64,000 nucleotides of DNA from Dromaius novaehollandiae (Eukaryota > Chordata > Aves > Casuariiformes > Dromaiidae): the NCBI RefSeq assembly GCF_036370855.1, contig NC_088098.1:198695773-198759772 (forward strand), written 5' to 3'. Below, one piece after another: positions 34,601 through 47,239 of this stretch. The notes under the pieces are model-generated. The model was not told the DNA's origin. It ran no database searches and saw only the letters and a program-made list of their open reading frames with translations. Position numbers and translations under genes: made by a program. Numbering within the stretch: position 1 is the stretch's first letter; each line of letters starts with the position of its first letter.

Positions 34601-34982
34601 TACATCCCACTTCTTGGAGACCAGATCCCATAAACCACTAATAGGTGATATTGTCTCCATGTACAAATGTTCACCTCTGCAGAAATTTCTGACCATGAAC
34701 ATATTAATCAAGCAGAAAATGTCCTCATGAAATATAAATGACATATTCTTACTTGAAATCAGGCACACAATAATTTACATTAGAAAAGTGTATCTATGGA
34801 TGTGATGGAGTCTCCTGTCTTGGAGCTTTTAAATCAAAGCTCAGATACTAGTTGCATGAACTTGACACAGAAATTCCTGGTTTCTGTGGCCTGAGAACTA
34901 GGGGAGATGACCAGAATGGTGAGTGTCTCCCTGCACCAAAACCTATCTGAATCACATGGAGTGCTGGGAGTGGACAAGCCAT
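31641..34982. other. Unique sequence, no gene seen
   Basis: Many short frames occur, none with recognised text. The stretch 32840-33060 is somewhat purine-rich. Confidence 0.4.
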
Positions 34983-35043
34983 GCTATATATATGTGTGTA
35001 TATATGTATGTGTGTATATGTATGTGTGTGTGTATATATATAT
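34983..35043. repeat. Compound (TA)n/(TG)n microsatellite
   Basis: TATATATGTGTGTATATATG-type text is repeated over 60 bases. It is a likely polymorphic locus. Confidence 0.9.
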
Positions 35044-35719
35044 TTAAAGAGCTCGTTAAATGCTGTGATACCTGAATACCACTTTCATGCCTGTGCATGC
35101 TATTATAACTTTTCTCATATAAAATAGCAGTTGCTGTCTGGTTCTACCTAACAAATTGGAAGCACAACTGAGGGAGAATTTGGTGTCACCAGTTCTTCAC
35201 CTCAGTGCCAAGAATAAGGAGAAAAGAAGCTATAAGAGCAGACGAATAAGAAAAGGAACCTGGCAGGGAGTGTCTGCGAGTTTCTTGCCTCCTCTTAAGA
35301 CAAGGAACATATGTGTTTCTAATGGCATCTTTTTATAAAGTACATTCAAATAAGGTTGGGTTTTTTTATCAGTGCATATCCTTGTTATAAGCTCTTCCAT
35401 CTCTTTATCTGACAAAATAATCAAGAGTAGGTGGTGCCTGCAGTACCTGTAGCTCTAAATACGAGTCAAAGTACAAATCATTGCTTGTAATTTTTTACAA
35501 TCCTGTATTATTTTACCACTTTCAGACACCAGCCACATTATGCAGCACACAATGGATATTACTTTCCACAGGTCCAATGAAATGTGTCTGTATTCAAATT
35601 CTTAAGCTGATGTTAACAGCTAAGGTCATCCCTATAATGTCAAAGTAATTCATATATGCCAGGGATGTAAAGGGTCAACTCTTCTCACATATTCAAACAT
35701 TTTCCATGTCTGAGAAACA
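35044..35719. other. Unique AT-rich sequence
   Basis: No gene or repeat is recognised. Confidence 0.4.
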
Positions 35720-35810
35720 CTGGGTCTGATGTTCTGTAGAAATGAGTATTCATCTCTCCAACAAAAATTAACAGGAGCCACGGACACTCAACATATCTGA
35801 AAATTAAAAT
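35720..35810. repeat. Fragment of an old palindromic amniote repeat
   Basis: AACAGGAGCCACGGACACTC continuing as AACATATCTGAAAATTAA matches a common old repeat usually read as AATGGGAGCTGTGGGTGCTC-AGCATCTCTGAAAATCA. The GGGTCTGAT text at 35722 fits its usual start. Confidence 0.45.
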
Positions 35811-36044
35811 CTAAAGTTAACAGAGCCTTTTCACAAACATACCTGCAGGTATGTGTGAGCAAATTTTAGATTTTGGTGTTTCAGAAAAGAGATAAGTAAA
35901 AAGAAAATGCATTTTGGGCCAGTTCATCTAACATGAAGCACTTGAGTTTTATTACGGGCACTTTTTACTGTTTTAAAAACATTATCCAATGAACAGAAAG
36001 AACATTTGGAAACACATCCATTCATTCAATTGAAACATCAAAAC

Positions 36045-36145
36045 ATTTGGGGTAGTATTCATCTCACTTAGCCTTGGAAATTTCCAGTTACACATCTAAA
36101 TCTGAGTAAGTCACTCTAGGCTCCTCTGAAGCCAATAGTAAGGAA
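36045..36145. repeat. Fragment of an old palindromic amniote repeat, second piece
   Basis: CATCTAAATCTGAGTAAGTC followed by ACTCTAGGCTCCTCTGAAGC and CAATAGT follows the same old repeat class (arms with CTAAGTC and AGTCAATGG text). It may be part of the same insertion as the piece at 35.7 kb. Confidence 0.35.
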
Positions 36146-38117
36146 GAAGTGACTTTGGATGAGATATTATTTTTGTTCTTTGTTGTTGTTACTGTTATTT
36201 TAGAGGTAAGGAAAAACTAAGAGACATGTATTTTGGAAGTATTTGGTCCTCTGGGAAAACATAACACAACAGTTTCCTTACATTATATCTACATCGAGTG
36301 GAAAGAGGGGAGATTGACTCATCTGCTGGGGTATGAACCCTCAGGGACACTGATCTCTGGATGCATCAGGCACGAAATAAGGATCAGTGGCTTACCAGCA
36401 TTGCTGTGCTTCACACATTACAAGACAGCAACAAAGTGCTGAAGTTCCCAGGAAATTTCAAGTGGCACGCATGGTTCTTTTAGGCAGAAACACAAATATT
36501 CAGCAACAATGAAAAAGAGGTAAAAAAAATAAAATAAAAAGGGGCAGGTGGAAGAGATGGGAAGGGACGCAAAAAAGTCATAAGTCATGCCAGGTAATGG
36601 CTCGTCAGGAAAATGTTTTTACACCTCAGCCCACTGAAACTAGATGGAAGCTCCACCCTGTGTAATGTCTGCATTTTAACTGTTGATAATTGAAATGGAA
36701 CACACCAGCCTTTACTTATCCTGCCTAATGAATGTTATCGTGTGGAAAAGGTAAATCAATAACAGCTGAGATCAAACATACCAATCTCTTTCTGAGTGTA
36801 CAATGCTCTCATTTATATAAACCTTTACAGCCTGACTGCCCTTCTCATTTAAGCACAGTGAGTGAAACATGGCCCAGCACAAAAGACCTTCTCTGTCTTA
36901 AGAATTCTCCATGCTGTTTGAAAGGGTAGCCCAAATGAACTGCTGGAATGACCATTGAAAGGGCTACTCGTTAGCTATGATTGTCCTTGGGAATTAGCCA
37001 GATGTGAGGTAACGAGACCACAAAGTGCTGTTGGTGTTGGCAGCAAAGCCCAGGTTCATCATAGTACCTCTTGTCTAGACGAGGGATGTAAAAGGAAATA
37101 GAAAACAATTCTTCGACTATATGCACTTGATGTTCCATCCCCTTTTTCTATAGAAAAATGCAAGACATTTGGAATTTTTCACTTTTATTTGGGAAAGACA
37201 AATTTGGAAACCAGAGTGACTCATGCTGGAAAGTGTCTTACTGGCATGTGATAGCCAGCTAGCTCCAGAAAGTTAGGGCTGTAGGAAGAGTTTGAGGAAG
37301 GCCTTGGGATTCAGATTTTAATGTGAATTAACTCTTAGTATCCTCATAACTCATGTTCTTTTTATTCACCGTGTAGATGACGGAGAGGTCCATTACAGGC
37401 AACTTATTTGTTTACAAGCAAGCTGACATATATGAACAGGTCCACATACCCCAAGAATAAGAGCTTCAGTTTTAGGTGTGTATTATGGGTCCATTCCCAA
37501 ATCCATTGCACAAACATCCTTCTAGGTAATTCTGCTGCACAGATAACCATGGATGGGAAGCTCAGATTACCCCTCTATTTCCAGTTCACTCATGGACCTG
37601 AAAAACAATAGGTTTTCTATGCAGAGCATACTGGCACTATGCTACCCTGTCTAAACTGAGATCCACCCACCCTTCATGTAAAGTCACTTCTCATTTCCAG
37701 CTGCTGCACTGCCTTCCCTAGCCCCCTTAGGTTCAGTTACAGAGGGTCTGGCTGACTGAAAGCTATAGTCTGAAGCAAAACGTATTCTTTTTTCAGGATT
37801 TTCTCAGGCAGCTGAATTGCGCCTGTCTGGGGATTTTCTTCCATCCAGTGGAAGCTTTACAACCTTCCTCACTCTCCTTTTCCCCTTTCCTTCAGCGGGG
37901 TTCTGATAACCTCCCCTTTCATCCATCCCTCATTTTTGGGGAGAAGGCTAGGCAATGAGCTTCTTCAGCCAAAATGTCTGTCTTAAGAAGTTTTCTCTCT
38001 CAGCTCTCAGCATTTACACCTTGTCTTATTTCCTAATAATAAATCAATAGGAAAAATTCACGATCTTCATCCTCGATTCTTTTTAGCGCCCCTACTAGTG
38101 GAGGCTACGGAGAGGAT
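36146..38117. other. Unique sequence, no gene seen
   Basis: No repeat or exon is recognised. An unusual CpG-bearing segment (38060-38170) precedes the stem-loop listed next. Confidence 0.4.
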
Positions 38118-38144
38118 AAGTGCTCTGGGCATCACAGAGCACTT
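38118..38144. repeat. Perfect 10-bp stem-loop
   Basis: AAGTGCTCTG (38118-38127) and CAGAGCACTT (38135-38144) are exact inverse complements around the 7-base loop GGCATCA. No U-run follows, and this is a eukaryotic context, so a terminator role is not suggested. Confidence 0.8.
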
Positions 38145-41100
38145 TACCATCGTCTGCGATATGGAAAAAACGTATTGTATTCCTTTGTAGTTTCCAAAAG
38201 TATGTATTGCTTCCAACTTTCTGTTCCAGTGAGAGGTGTCAGTGTGGTCTTCATTGTGCTGACAAGTTCAGAAGCTGACCTTTCCTCACCTATTTATCAT
38301 TCCTGCTGCCTATCAAATATTGCCTGAGAAAGACTCTTTGCTTTTGGCTAAAGTGTATAAAATTCAATGTCTTTGCAGACAGGCACGATTTAGCAGCAGG
38401 GCCAGTGGGACTCATGCATTTCTCCCTAAACCCACTGCATGCATGCTGCAGGTCATACGACACAGTAATGCTTGTTTGTCTGTCCCCGCTGCCACAGTAC
38501 CTACACCCAACCCCCCTCACAAGGCGTTTTTTCATGATCCTCACATTCCAATACTTCAGTCCCAAAGTGCTACCATAGGGTCACGCAGGCCAGGACAAGC
38601 TTTCTATGCTGGACACTCACCATTTGCAGTGTCAGAATCCTACCAAGGTAGGCAGAGATGCTCCTCACCTTCATTAGGCCTGGGTAGCTGCCTCTTGCCA
38701 GTTTCTTCGACCTGCCTGCATCCTTCTCTGGTCTTTTATTGTCACCTCCTCACAGAAATGGCACCCTCACATCCCAGCCATCCTAGGCCCTTGAGGCTGG
38801 TGTTTCCCCTCCAGCTTCTAGTGTGAGCATGCCACATCAGCTGGGGAAATGCTTTTTGTTTACAGAAACCTGGAGCAGTTCTAAGGAAATAAAAACTTTG
38901 AGGAGTACGCTCTTTGCCTAGAGAAACAATTGCACAGATGTGGGCAAAACTGACACAAGCACACACTCCCTGCCTCCTTGTCACTCTTCTATTACTCCTT
39001 GAGCTGAGGTGGAGTTTGTTAAGGAATTAGGGTTCTTCCTCTCCCAGCTCACCCTCCTTTGACAGTTTGTTTTCTAAATAGCTCTCTAACCATATGGCTT
39101 CTTCTCCACTCTTGCCCTTCCATTTGCGTGTTCAAACTTCACTTGTGTGGTCTGTGAAAGACTCTCTCTTTGACAGCATCCAGCATCTGACGTGTGACAA
39201 GAATATGCAGGATGTCTTCAATGTGAAGCAGAGCTCAGTACTCATCCAATTCATCACAGAAACCTTGAAGAGCAGGAGTTCTCCTCTACATGTTTGTTTT
39301 ATGAAAAGGAATGACAGAATAAACTGGGAGGGCTTTAGATAAGGACAAGACAAGAATGGGAATAAAGACAAGAACAGAAAAACAGAACAATCTGTGTAGC
39401 TGCAGCAATGAAATCCTAGTCTGGCTCCTGAATCACAGGCTATCTGCCATGGTGCCAGACGTGTGTCTCTTCACAATTCCTTGATTTTTACTTTGAGCTT
39501 TGCACGTGATTGCATTTATTGAGATACTGTGTTTTGGCCATGTATTTCTAAGATTTTTTAAATTTCTTTTACACACACCTTACCCATCCTACTCAGGGCC
39601 TGGTGTTGTATTTGATAGGCATTCCGTGTTTAGGAAACATGCCCTTTGGTTTGCCCAAGAAATGCAGTCTCCATCTGGTGTCCTGTTAATCCATAGATGG
39701 AAAATTCATCCTTTTTTTAATCTGCTCTGAAACTAGTCTTTATCTCATACTTTTGAGTGTTCAAGACATTTTTTCTCTAGCCTTTTGCATTTCTCATTCT
39801 TTCTGGACCAGAGCTAGAAGTCTTACAGGAAAGCATCTCCGCATGAGAATAAAAGCCCATTTTAAAAGTTTGGAATAGTTTGGATCAGGTATATGATCTA
39901 AAGCCAAAAGGCTTTCTCCAGCGCTCTTATAGTTATTTACACTCAATCACATGTCAAGACCGTAAATCAGATCTGCCTAACTAACTTTAATTCCCTCTAT
40001 TAGATACAGAAATGACAACAAAATAGCTCTCTTATCCAGGTTTATTCACTGGCTTTTGTCAGCTCAGCTGAAAAAAAAAGGTTGAAAATGCAGAGACTGA
40101 ACAAAGGCTAAGCAACAATTTTGGTGTAATTTATTTCGTCACAGAAAAGAACAGTTTGGGATTGACAAACAGAATTTCTAAATTTGTGTTGAATTTAGCA
40201 TATAGTGAGCCCCCCAAAAAAGGAAAAATAAGAAAAAGAATTTTCTTAAATATGTTATTATAAAATGCGTCAATTCTTCTGGTGCTTCATTTGTATTAAA
40301 TTTGAATATAATTAACTAAGCTTTCAAAGAATTAGACAATTTAATTTAGGACCAAGTGTTGTAGTCCACCAAGAAAAGCTTCTTTTTTTTTAATTTTAGA
40401 TATAAAATAAGAGAGATTTTTCAAATTGAATTGACCTCATGTTAATTTTGTTTTCAGATTGTTCAGTTCAGCTGTTGAATGAAAAAATCATTTTTTACAG
40501 AGCTCCAGGGACTTCAAGATCCAGAGGTAATTAGTATCTTTATGGCTTTGAGCTACACCTGCAGAGTTGTTGGTTGTCCTGCCTTCAGAAAAGTAGAATA
40601 ATACTTTCTGCTCCCATCTCTGCTCTCTTGACCAACGTGTTTGAAGAAAGTCATAGAGGAAAAATATTAAAGTGTTATCTATCATATTGTGTTACATATT
40701 GTTGTGTACGAGTGCAATGTAATATTCTCTGATACGTCATTCCTTTATCGTTTTAAAAAGACTATCAAAATTATATGTCTGAAAATAAAATTTTCCATTC
40801 ACTTTTCTCTATTTAATCAAGTTATCACTTGGATTGCAGCAGAGGTACTGCTCACATCCTAGACCCTCTTGTGTTAAGCTCTGTGGGCAAATATAAAGGG
40901 CATTTCTTTTCCTAAGGAATCTTTACTTGCAAGTATTTTTTCTATTTGCTATCATAAGTAGCCAGATTGATTTCAGTGAAAGGAAATTTTACTACACACA
41001 TATGTATCTGCACAATTGAGATAGAAAATCAATTTCTGTAGACAAAAAAAATTAAGATTAGCACACATGTCTCAGGAGGAGGATTTATTTGGATATGAAG

Positions 41101-41279
41101 GTGAGTGAATAAGGTGAGTTAAGATTAAGACAATCTTATTTTGCAGTGAGCAGCTAACTCCTGTAAGAGAGCTGGGCTATATTTCCCTTTACCCAATATT
41201 CATTTAGCTATCTAAGATAGTGTAACTTATCACAACAGTTTTCTTTGAAGTGAAGCAGTCTCTCTATATCACAGTAGTG
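38145..41279. other. Unique sequence, no gene seen
   Basis: A 168-codon frame at 38320-38826 has no recognised domain and a low-complexity, proline- and serine-rich text. The remainder is AT-rich. Confidence 0.4.
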
Positions 41280-41321
41280 GACATACACTATATCCTATAT
41301 GACATACATTATATCCTATAT
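41280..41321. repeat. Tandem duplication, two 21-bp units
   Basis: GACATACACTATATCCTATA-T and GACATACATTATATCCTATA-T abut with one difference. An (ATT)n-like run follows to about 41360. Confidence 0.9.
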
Positions 41322-41511
41322 AAAGGATATATTATTATTATCATTATAATTATTATAAAAGGCAGTTTTTGCAGGTTGATCTACAAAGAAATGAGATTAG
41401 CATAGTTCTTTGTTTAGGATAAAGAATTCAGCACAAGCATTTGCTCCTTACTTAGCTCCATGAGTGACTTCTCCACATTAATCCCACACTAACCAGCCTG
41501 TATAACATTGA

Positions 41512-42430
41512 ACAATCACAGTACCATAGATCACAGAGTACTTTAGCTTGGAATGGACTTCCAAAGGTCATCTAATTCAACTCCTTGCTCAAAGCAGGGT
41601 CAAACAGACCAGACTGCTTAGGGCTGCATGCAGTGGAGTCTTGAATACCTCCCAGCATGCAGAGTTCACAACCTCTCTGGACAACCTGTGCCAGTGTTTG
41701 ACCACTCACACAGTGAAATTTTGTTCCTAATACCCAATAAGAATATTTCTGTGTTTCAACTTACGTCCACTGTGCCTCCTCCTCTCACTGTGCACCTCCA
41801 AGAAGAGCCTGGCTCCATCTTCTCTACGCTCTCCCATGAAGCGGTTGAAGACAGCAGTAAGGTCCTTTGCCATTCTTTTCTGAAGGCCAAAGAAGCTCTT
41901 TTCCCTCATCCTCTCCTTGTCTGTCCTGAACTCCAGCCCCCTGCCCATCTTGGTGGCCTCCGCACTCCAATTTATTGGAGTCTTTCTTGTCCTGAGGAAC
42001 TCAAACTGGACACAGTACCCCCACATGTAGTCTAACAAGTTCCAAACACAGCAGAATAATGACTTTGCTCAACCTGCTCGCTACACTCTTGCTCATGCAG
42101 CCAAGAATGCAGTTTGCCTTCAGTGCTGCAAGGGCACATTGCTGCCTCATGTTCAGCTTGCTGTCCATCAGGACTCCCAGCTCCTTTTCTGCAAAGCTGC
42201 TTTCTGCCCAGTCGGTCCCCAGCCTGAGCTGTTCCATGGGGTTATTCCCTCCCAGATACAAGGTGTTGAATTTGTTTTTGTTTGTCACGCCATTTCTCCA
42301 GTACATCGATGTCCCTCTGATTAGCAGCCCTAGCCTCCAGCATATGAACCACTTTCCCCAGTTTGGTATATTGTCTGAACTTCTTGTGAATGCACTCCAT
42401 CCCATCATCCAGGTCATTAATAAAGACACT
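41512..42430 (-). mobile_element. CR1 LINE, antisense, 3' about 0.9 kb
   Basis: On the + strand the copy begins with the reversed 3' end (AACAATCACAGTACCATAGA) and continues through the 3' UTR text (CTTGCTCAAAGCAGGGTCAA; ACAACCTCTCTGGACAACCT; CAGTGAAATTTTGTTCCTAA) into the reversed end of ORF2. The recognisable match stops at AGGTCATTAATAAAGAC near 42427, where a TA-rich tract begins, so the element is 5'-truncated. Divergence is moderate. Confidence 0.9.
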
Positions 42431-42621
42431 ATACGGTACACATTATACACATATAACCTATATATTGTTACAATATACACATGCACATATTGTTTAGTAT
42501 ACTTGCCCTGGTCAGTCATCAGCAGAACTAGGGCTAAACTCTTACCCTCTTTAGCCAAATGGCTCACACAGGTGCCTGCCCTCATTGCAGGCATTTCTGG
42601 AAAACTCAGCTGAAGAGACAT
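42001..42621 (-). pseudogene. CR1 ORF2 C-terminal fragment inside a 206-codon open frame
   Basis: This is the longest open frame of the window. Its last 90 or so residues are genuine CR1 ORF2 text: TLYLGGNNPMEQLRLGTDWA, then ESSFAEKELGVLMDSKLNMR, then QQCALAALKANCILGCMSKS and VASRLSKVI. The first half is not CR1 coding text (TA-rich tract, then a shifted frame). In the neighbouring frame the polymerase box is at 42368-42379 and reads FRQY in place of FADD, so the catalytic pair is lost. It is a decayed fragment and not a cellular gene. Confidence 0.8.
42431..42502. repeat. TA-rich degenerate microsatellite at the CR1 5' boundary
   Basis: ACACATTATACACATATAAC followed by CTATATATTG and further ACAT/TATA text replaces the CR1 sequence expected here. 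Confidence 0.65.
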
Positions 42622-44442
42622 GGTGTTGAATTCAGCTAGAGAAAATTTTTATGTCAGGTCTGGAGATGGGGAAAAAGTGCTTTTAAATGTAACTTGCCTT
42701 GAGAAACCTTTAGGCTCCATGCATTTGAACTTCAAACATGTGAGCTGTTCCTTCTTTGCCTATCCTCTCACTTACCTTCTTTCTCCTTCTGCAAGCTCTT
42801 TACAAAAAAGGTCAGGCTGAGGTAAATGGAGGGAAAGGCTATTTGCACTAGAACACTCTAATTCTTTCTATTGCTCTTCCACAGCTGTGAGGTTCCATAA
42901 ACAAGCAAATGCACTATGCAAATCCACTTTTCCTTTCAGGAAAGGAAGCACCATCCATTGTGGCTTGCAGAGAAGATATTTCTCCCTCAAGGTAGAAAGG
43001 ACCTGATGACTCATCTTTAGTACTCCAGCTTTGGGGTTGCCAGTGGACATCTGAAAACCTGGCTTTATGCCAGGTATATAGGTGATCCTTCAGGCAGGCA
43101 TCTTTACCAGCTGAATGTCTCCTCTTAATACACGTCCAGGTTGTACATTCCTCGCCCCAAATTCTGCAGGGATAAAATGTGTTTCTGTTACCTTGTGAAT
43201 CCTCTTTGAAAGGCCTGCCAGCCTTTCCTCATTACTGTGGTTTGTGCCCCATGGTCACTTGGCCACAAAGGCAGTTAGGCTGAGCGTCTGTGCCCTTCTC
43301 TCTCTCCAACAGCTTCAGCACTGCTGATGCCCTGAGTCGAAATCACGAATGGCTGTCTGAGCGGGACACTAAGGTCAGAGCCATCTGAAAGAGCAGTCTT
43401 GTTCACTCACCTTCATATCCAAATAAAATCTCCTCCTGAGACATGTGTGCTAACAAAAACTGGTCACAGCAATTTCTCCAGGAATGCAAACAAAAGGGGT
43501 ATGAGAATGACAGGACTGAATCACGATTTAGGTTTCACAGAACTGGCAGGAAGTTGGCTGTGTTCTAGTGTTTACTTACACAATTGCTCTGCTGGCTATA
43601 GTGACTCAAGGTCTAGGAGTGAATGAGCCTGCACACTTGTTGGCTTGCTCTCTGAACTATATTTGGCCAGTAATGCTGTGTTGACTGCGACAGGTCATGC
43701 TACAACCAAAATGTCACTTGCAACCACATAGCAAGGAAATTTGTCTTGGGGATTAGAGTTTTGTTCACGAAGTCACTGAACTTCTCTACTCTCTGCTCTC
43801 ATTCCTGTGCAGCAGAATGAATATTAATAGTGATGGTGATGGTTTGATAACAATAATGGTTTATTACTAATACCTTTGTGCACTGTACCTTGAAGCAACA
43901 GAACGTAAACAAACAAGTGATGTCAGTATGTGTAGTAGAGAAAAAAAAAGTCTATGAGAACATACCCTTTCTTGCATATAATGACATGTTTTTGTTGCAG
44001 AAAATCCCTAAGGCTGATTTCTTACTTGCAGTTCCAAAACATCATCATTAGCAAGACACTGGGGAATAAAACTGTTCCATGAATCCATTTATATTTTTAC
44101 TGAAAACGCCACTTTTCTGTATGAAGAACAAAGAACAGCAGTCACTCTCAGTTTTTTCCCTCACAGTCTTCAGTATGGTGCAGAAGACCATTTCGGGTAA
44201 TACGCATAATATACCCTGTTAATCAATGTTGGCTTCCTAACTAACAAAAGAAAGGAGCCAAACATAAAATCTGCTGTCATTCTCATGACCAGTCATATGT
44301 TATTTTTACTACTGTAGGGCTTTCTGTTTTAATTTGACTTTTGTTGCCCTCATAGATATTTTGGGCTTATACTGAATTAGAAGACAGATATTTACTAAAT
44401 AAGTCATCACTGAGGCAGGAAGATAATTTGGCAAGGTTCTTT

Positions 44443-44455
44443 CCCCCCCCCCCCC
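44443..44455. repeat. Homopolymer of 13 C
   Basis: An uninterrupted C run. Confidence 0.85.
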
Positions 44456-44507
44456 TCAGGCTTATAAATTCCAGAATTTGTTTGCCCCACCTATTTGGCA
44501 CATCCTT

Positions 44508-44534
44508 CCTCCTTCTTCTTCTTCTTTTTTTTTC
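44508..44534. repeat. (CTT)n and T-rich tract
   Basis: Several CTT units run into a T run. Confidence 0.8.
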
Positions 44535-47239
44535 TTAAGAGCAGGAATAACAAGATTAACCCTGAAAACCACAAACTAAGGGAAATGCTATAGCATTTTT
44601 TTACTTAAACCTTTAATTGAGGCCCAGTCCTAACCCCTTGAGTCTTTTCATTCAATTCACTTAGTTCTGGATCCAGCCCATATACAGGATTGCTTCTGTT
44701 CCTCGGCGTGTTTCAGCTGACAGCCAGGACTGCACAAGAATGCATAAGAGAACCCTCTGTCCTTGGCATAAACTGGCCGGGTGTTAATCATTTCTCACTG
44801 ACTGACATTTTTTTATGCCTTCTTACTTTCCAGGTCATCTGTTTCTCTCTTCCTGGTGCTCTCAGACACACCACATTCTGGTTGCTTCGGGGACTCCAGC
44901 CATTCTCTGCCGCGTTTCATGTCTGAGAGTCTCCCGGTAGCCAGTGCCTCCCTGTAAACATGGCTCTGCCAGCCTTTGACTGGCTCCGGTTTGTGCAGCT
45001 GCACGGCACTGGGAGAAGCAAAGAATATATTTCATTTAAAAGTGAAAGAAAGGCTAGTTCAGTAATCTGATCTGCTGCAAAACCACACTCTCCACTGAGG
45101 GCAGTCAGGTAAAATCCATTACACAAAGAATTTCAAAGATTCTTTTTTCTAAAGTTGTCAGTAACAATGCAGCCCATTGTTTACATTTTAATTAACTTCT
45201 GTTTCACTGATTTTTAAATAAGATTAATTAACTTAATGCTTTCAGCTGAATTATTGTGAGCTGAACCTGTTCAAGACTTAGCTGAGAGCTTTAAAGACTA
45301 CCACAGCTTGTTTATGTAGAGGAAATCAAATTAGCAATGCCTTTATAGTGATTTAATAGCTCATGGACACTGCAGTGATGAGAAATATTTCTTGGAGAAC
45401 CTTTCCTTCACAACTTCAGCCCTTAAAGCAGTTTTATACTTTATCTTTGTGGTACATAAAAGCATAGCAGCTACCTAGAACATAAGAAAAGAGAGGTTAC
45501 TCGTGCTGTACAGCAAAAGATCAATACTGAAAAAACAGAAATACCCCTCTTTTTGTGCCAAAAACAAAGAGGACACCCGCTTTTGATGTTACCTCAATGA
45601 ATATAAAAACAGAAAAGATATGCTGAGGGCCACTGTTCTGTACTTATTACCCTCTCACCTGTAATTTCACTGCCAAAACTCTGACCCATAAGCTTATTGC
45701 TTTTATGCTCTGCTTTTCAAATACAATTTTCAAGACCATTACTAGCTAATATTGAATAAATATGGGTAGAATTGGGGAGACTATGTGTAATTGTGTCATT
45801 CTGAGAACAATGCTACATACCTGAAAGGAAGTATACAATTGACTCATTTATAGAAAAGATATGTATATATAAAACATGTCTGCATTCATGAATCCCTGAT
45901 ATGAATCATTATGGCCTCTTGATGGTATACATGTAGAGCCCTAGATCTTTGGCTAGAACTACAAAGCATGTTACACAACACAGGAAATGTGAAAAGGGAG
46001 CTTCAGGCCAAACTTACAATGTGCCACTCCCAAGGTAGTGACGTGCTGATCTGATCTTCCAACATAAGTTGTTTGCTTTAAATTATCCCTCCTGTCAGTA
46101 GCACAAAAGTGCTGTGACAGCAGCCAGGAATTGCCAGGAAGAAAGGAAGTTCCCAGCCATGCCATCTTTTTTCTAGCTACAGTCCCTACATGTGCATTGC
46201 CATCTTGCCTGGCTCCTTCACTATTGTCTCCTGATCCTCAGTCCCCTTCCTGTCTGCTTCAATTTTTATTCTTATTTTTAGCATGTATTTTCTTAACTAA
46301 ATCTTCTGACTCTCCATATAATACATTAAGAGCAGAAATAAATCAACCAAGAGTTGATCAGTCCTTTCGCCATTGCCCACAGACCTCCCAGAGAAAAACC
46401 CATCCCTTTCCAACCGGATTTCTTGCCCTGCTGGCAGGCTCTTCGTAGCATTTGTACTCTCACGGGCAAATCCGAAGAATGTTTTGCCATGCGTCCCCAC
46501 ATAGCAATGTTGAGTTCACATAGGTAAACCAGCTAGACTGAACACTGGGGACATAAGAGGTTCTTCCCAGTTCTGATCAGTCAGTTCTGCAGTCTTATGT
46601 CCATTCCACCCAGGAAATGAACAGCAGAAAGGTTACAATCTAGGAAAAAGTTTCATTTTTCAGCACATCCCCAGAGGATAAGCCAGTCAATCACAAGACC
46701 AATAGGCTAACAAGCTGGGAGAAACCCATAATCATCCGATGACCTCAAGCAGCAATGCCTTGTCCCCTTGCCATCATTTCTTCCACAAACCAAAAATATC
46801 CCCACAGTTCACTGAGGCATGCAGACAAACAAGTAACAAAGGCTAGACAGGATTGCCTATGGTACCAAAAACACCTTGAATCTACCTATCAGTAGCATGA
46901 GAAAGAGCAAAGGAAAAGTTTTCCTTAGCTGTCATCACACCAAAAGCATCCCAATGAACTGGCTAGTCCCATGGGCATAATACAAATTTCAATCCTGATC
47001 ATTCTTGGGCTTGGTTTGCTAAGAAAATGGAGTGAATTGGAGAGGACTTCCCTAATAATAATAAAAAGGTCTAAGCTGTCCCAGGCCACTTTTTCCATCA
47101 AGCTACTTCAGAGCTTAACAGCTTTTAACTTAACCATTGATTGTCAAAAAGCCTTAGAAAATGCTGAAGTCACTATGCCAAACAGAATCGCATCTGTTTT
47201 TGTTGGTGAATAAACAGAAAAGCTTATGTTTGCTTAGTA

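Larger units (their letters stand above)
42503..47239. other. Unique sequence with short simple repeats
   Basis: No gene is recognised. A C-run (44443-44455) and a CTT tract (44508-44534) are listed separately. The stretch 45150-45370 is AT-rich with TTAATTAA (45224-45231) and looks like a possible conserved noncoding element. Confidence 0.4.

Noticed and set aside
38084..38101. CTCF-like TAGCGCCCCTACTAGTGG
   Set aside because: The spacing between GCGCCCC and GTGG is two bases too long for the standard core.
38320..38826. 168-codon + frame
   Set aside because: Low-complexity Ser/Pro/His text, no motif, no splice context.
42059..42613. 184-codon + frame
   Set aside because: It is the reverse strand of the CR1 copy at 41512-42430 plus TA-rich DNA.
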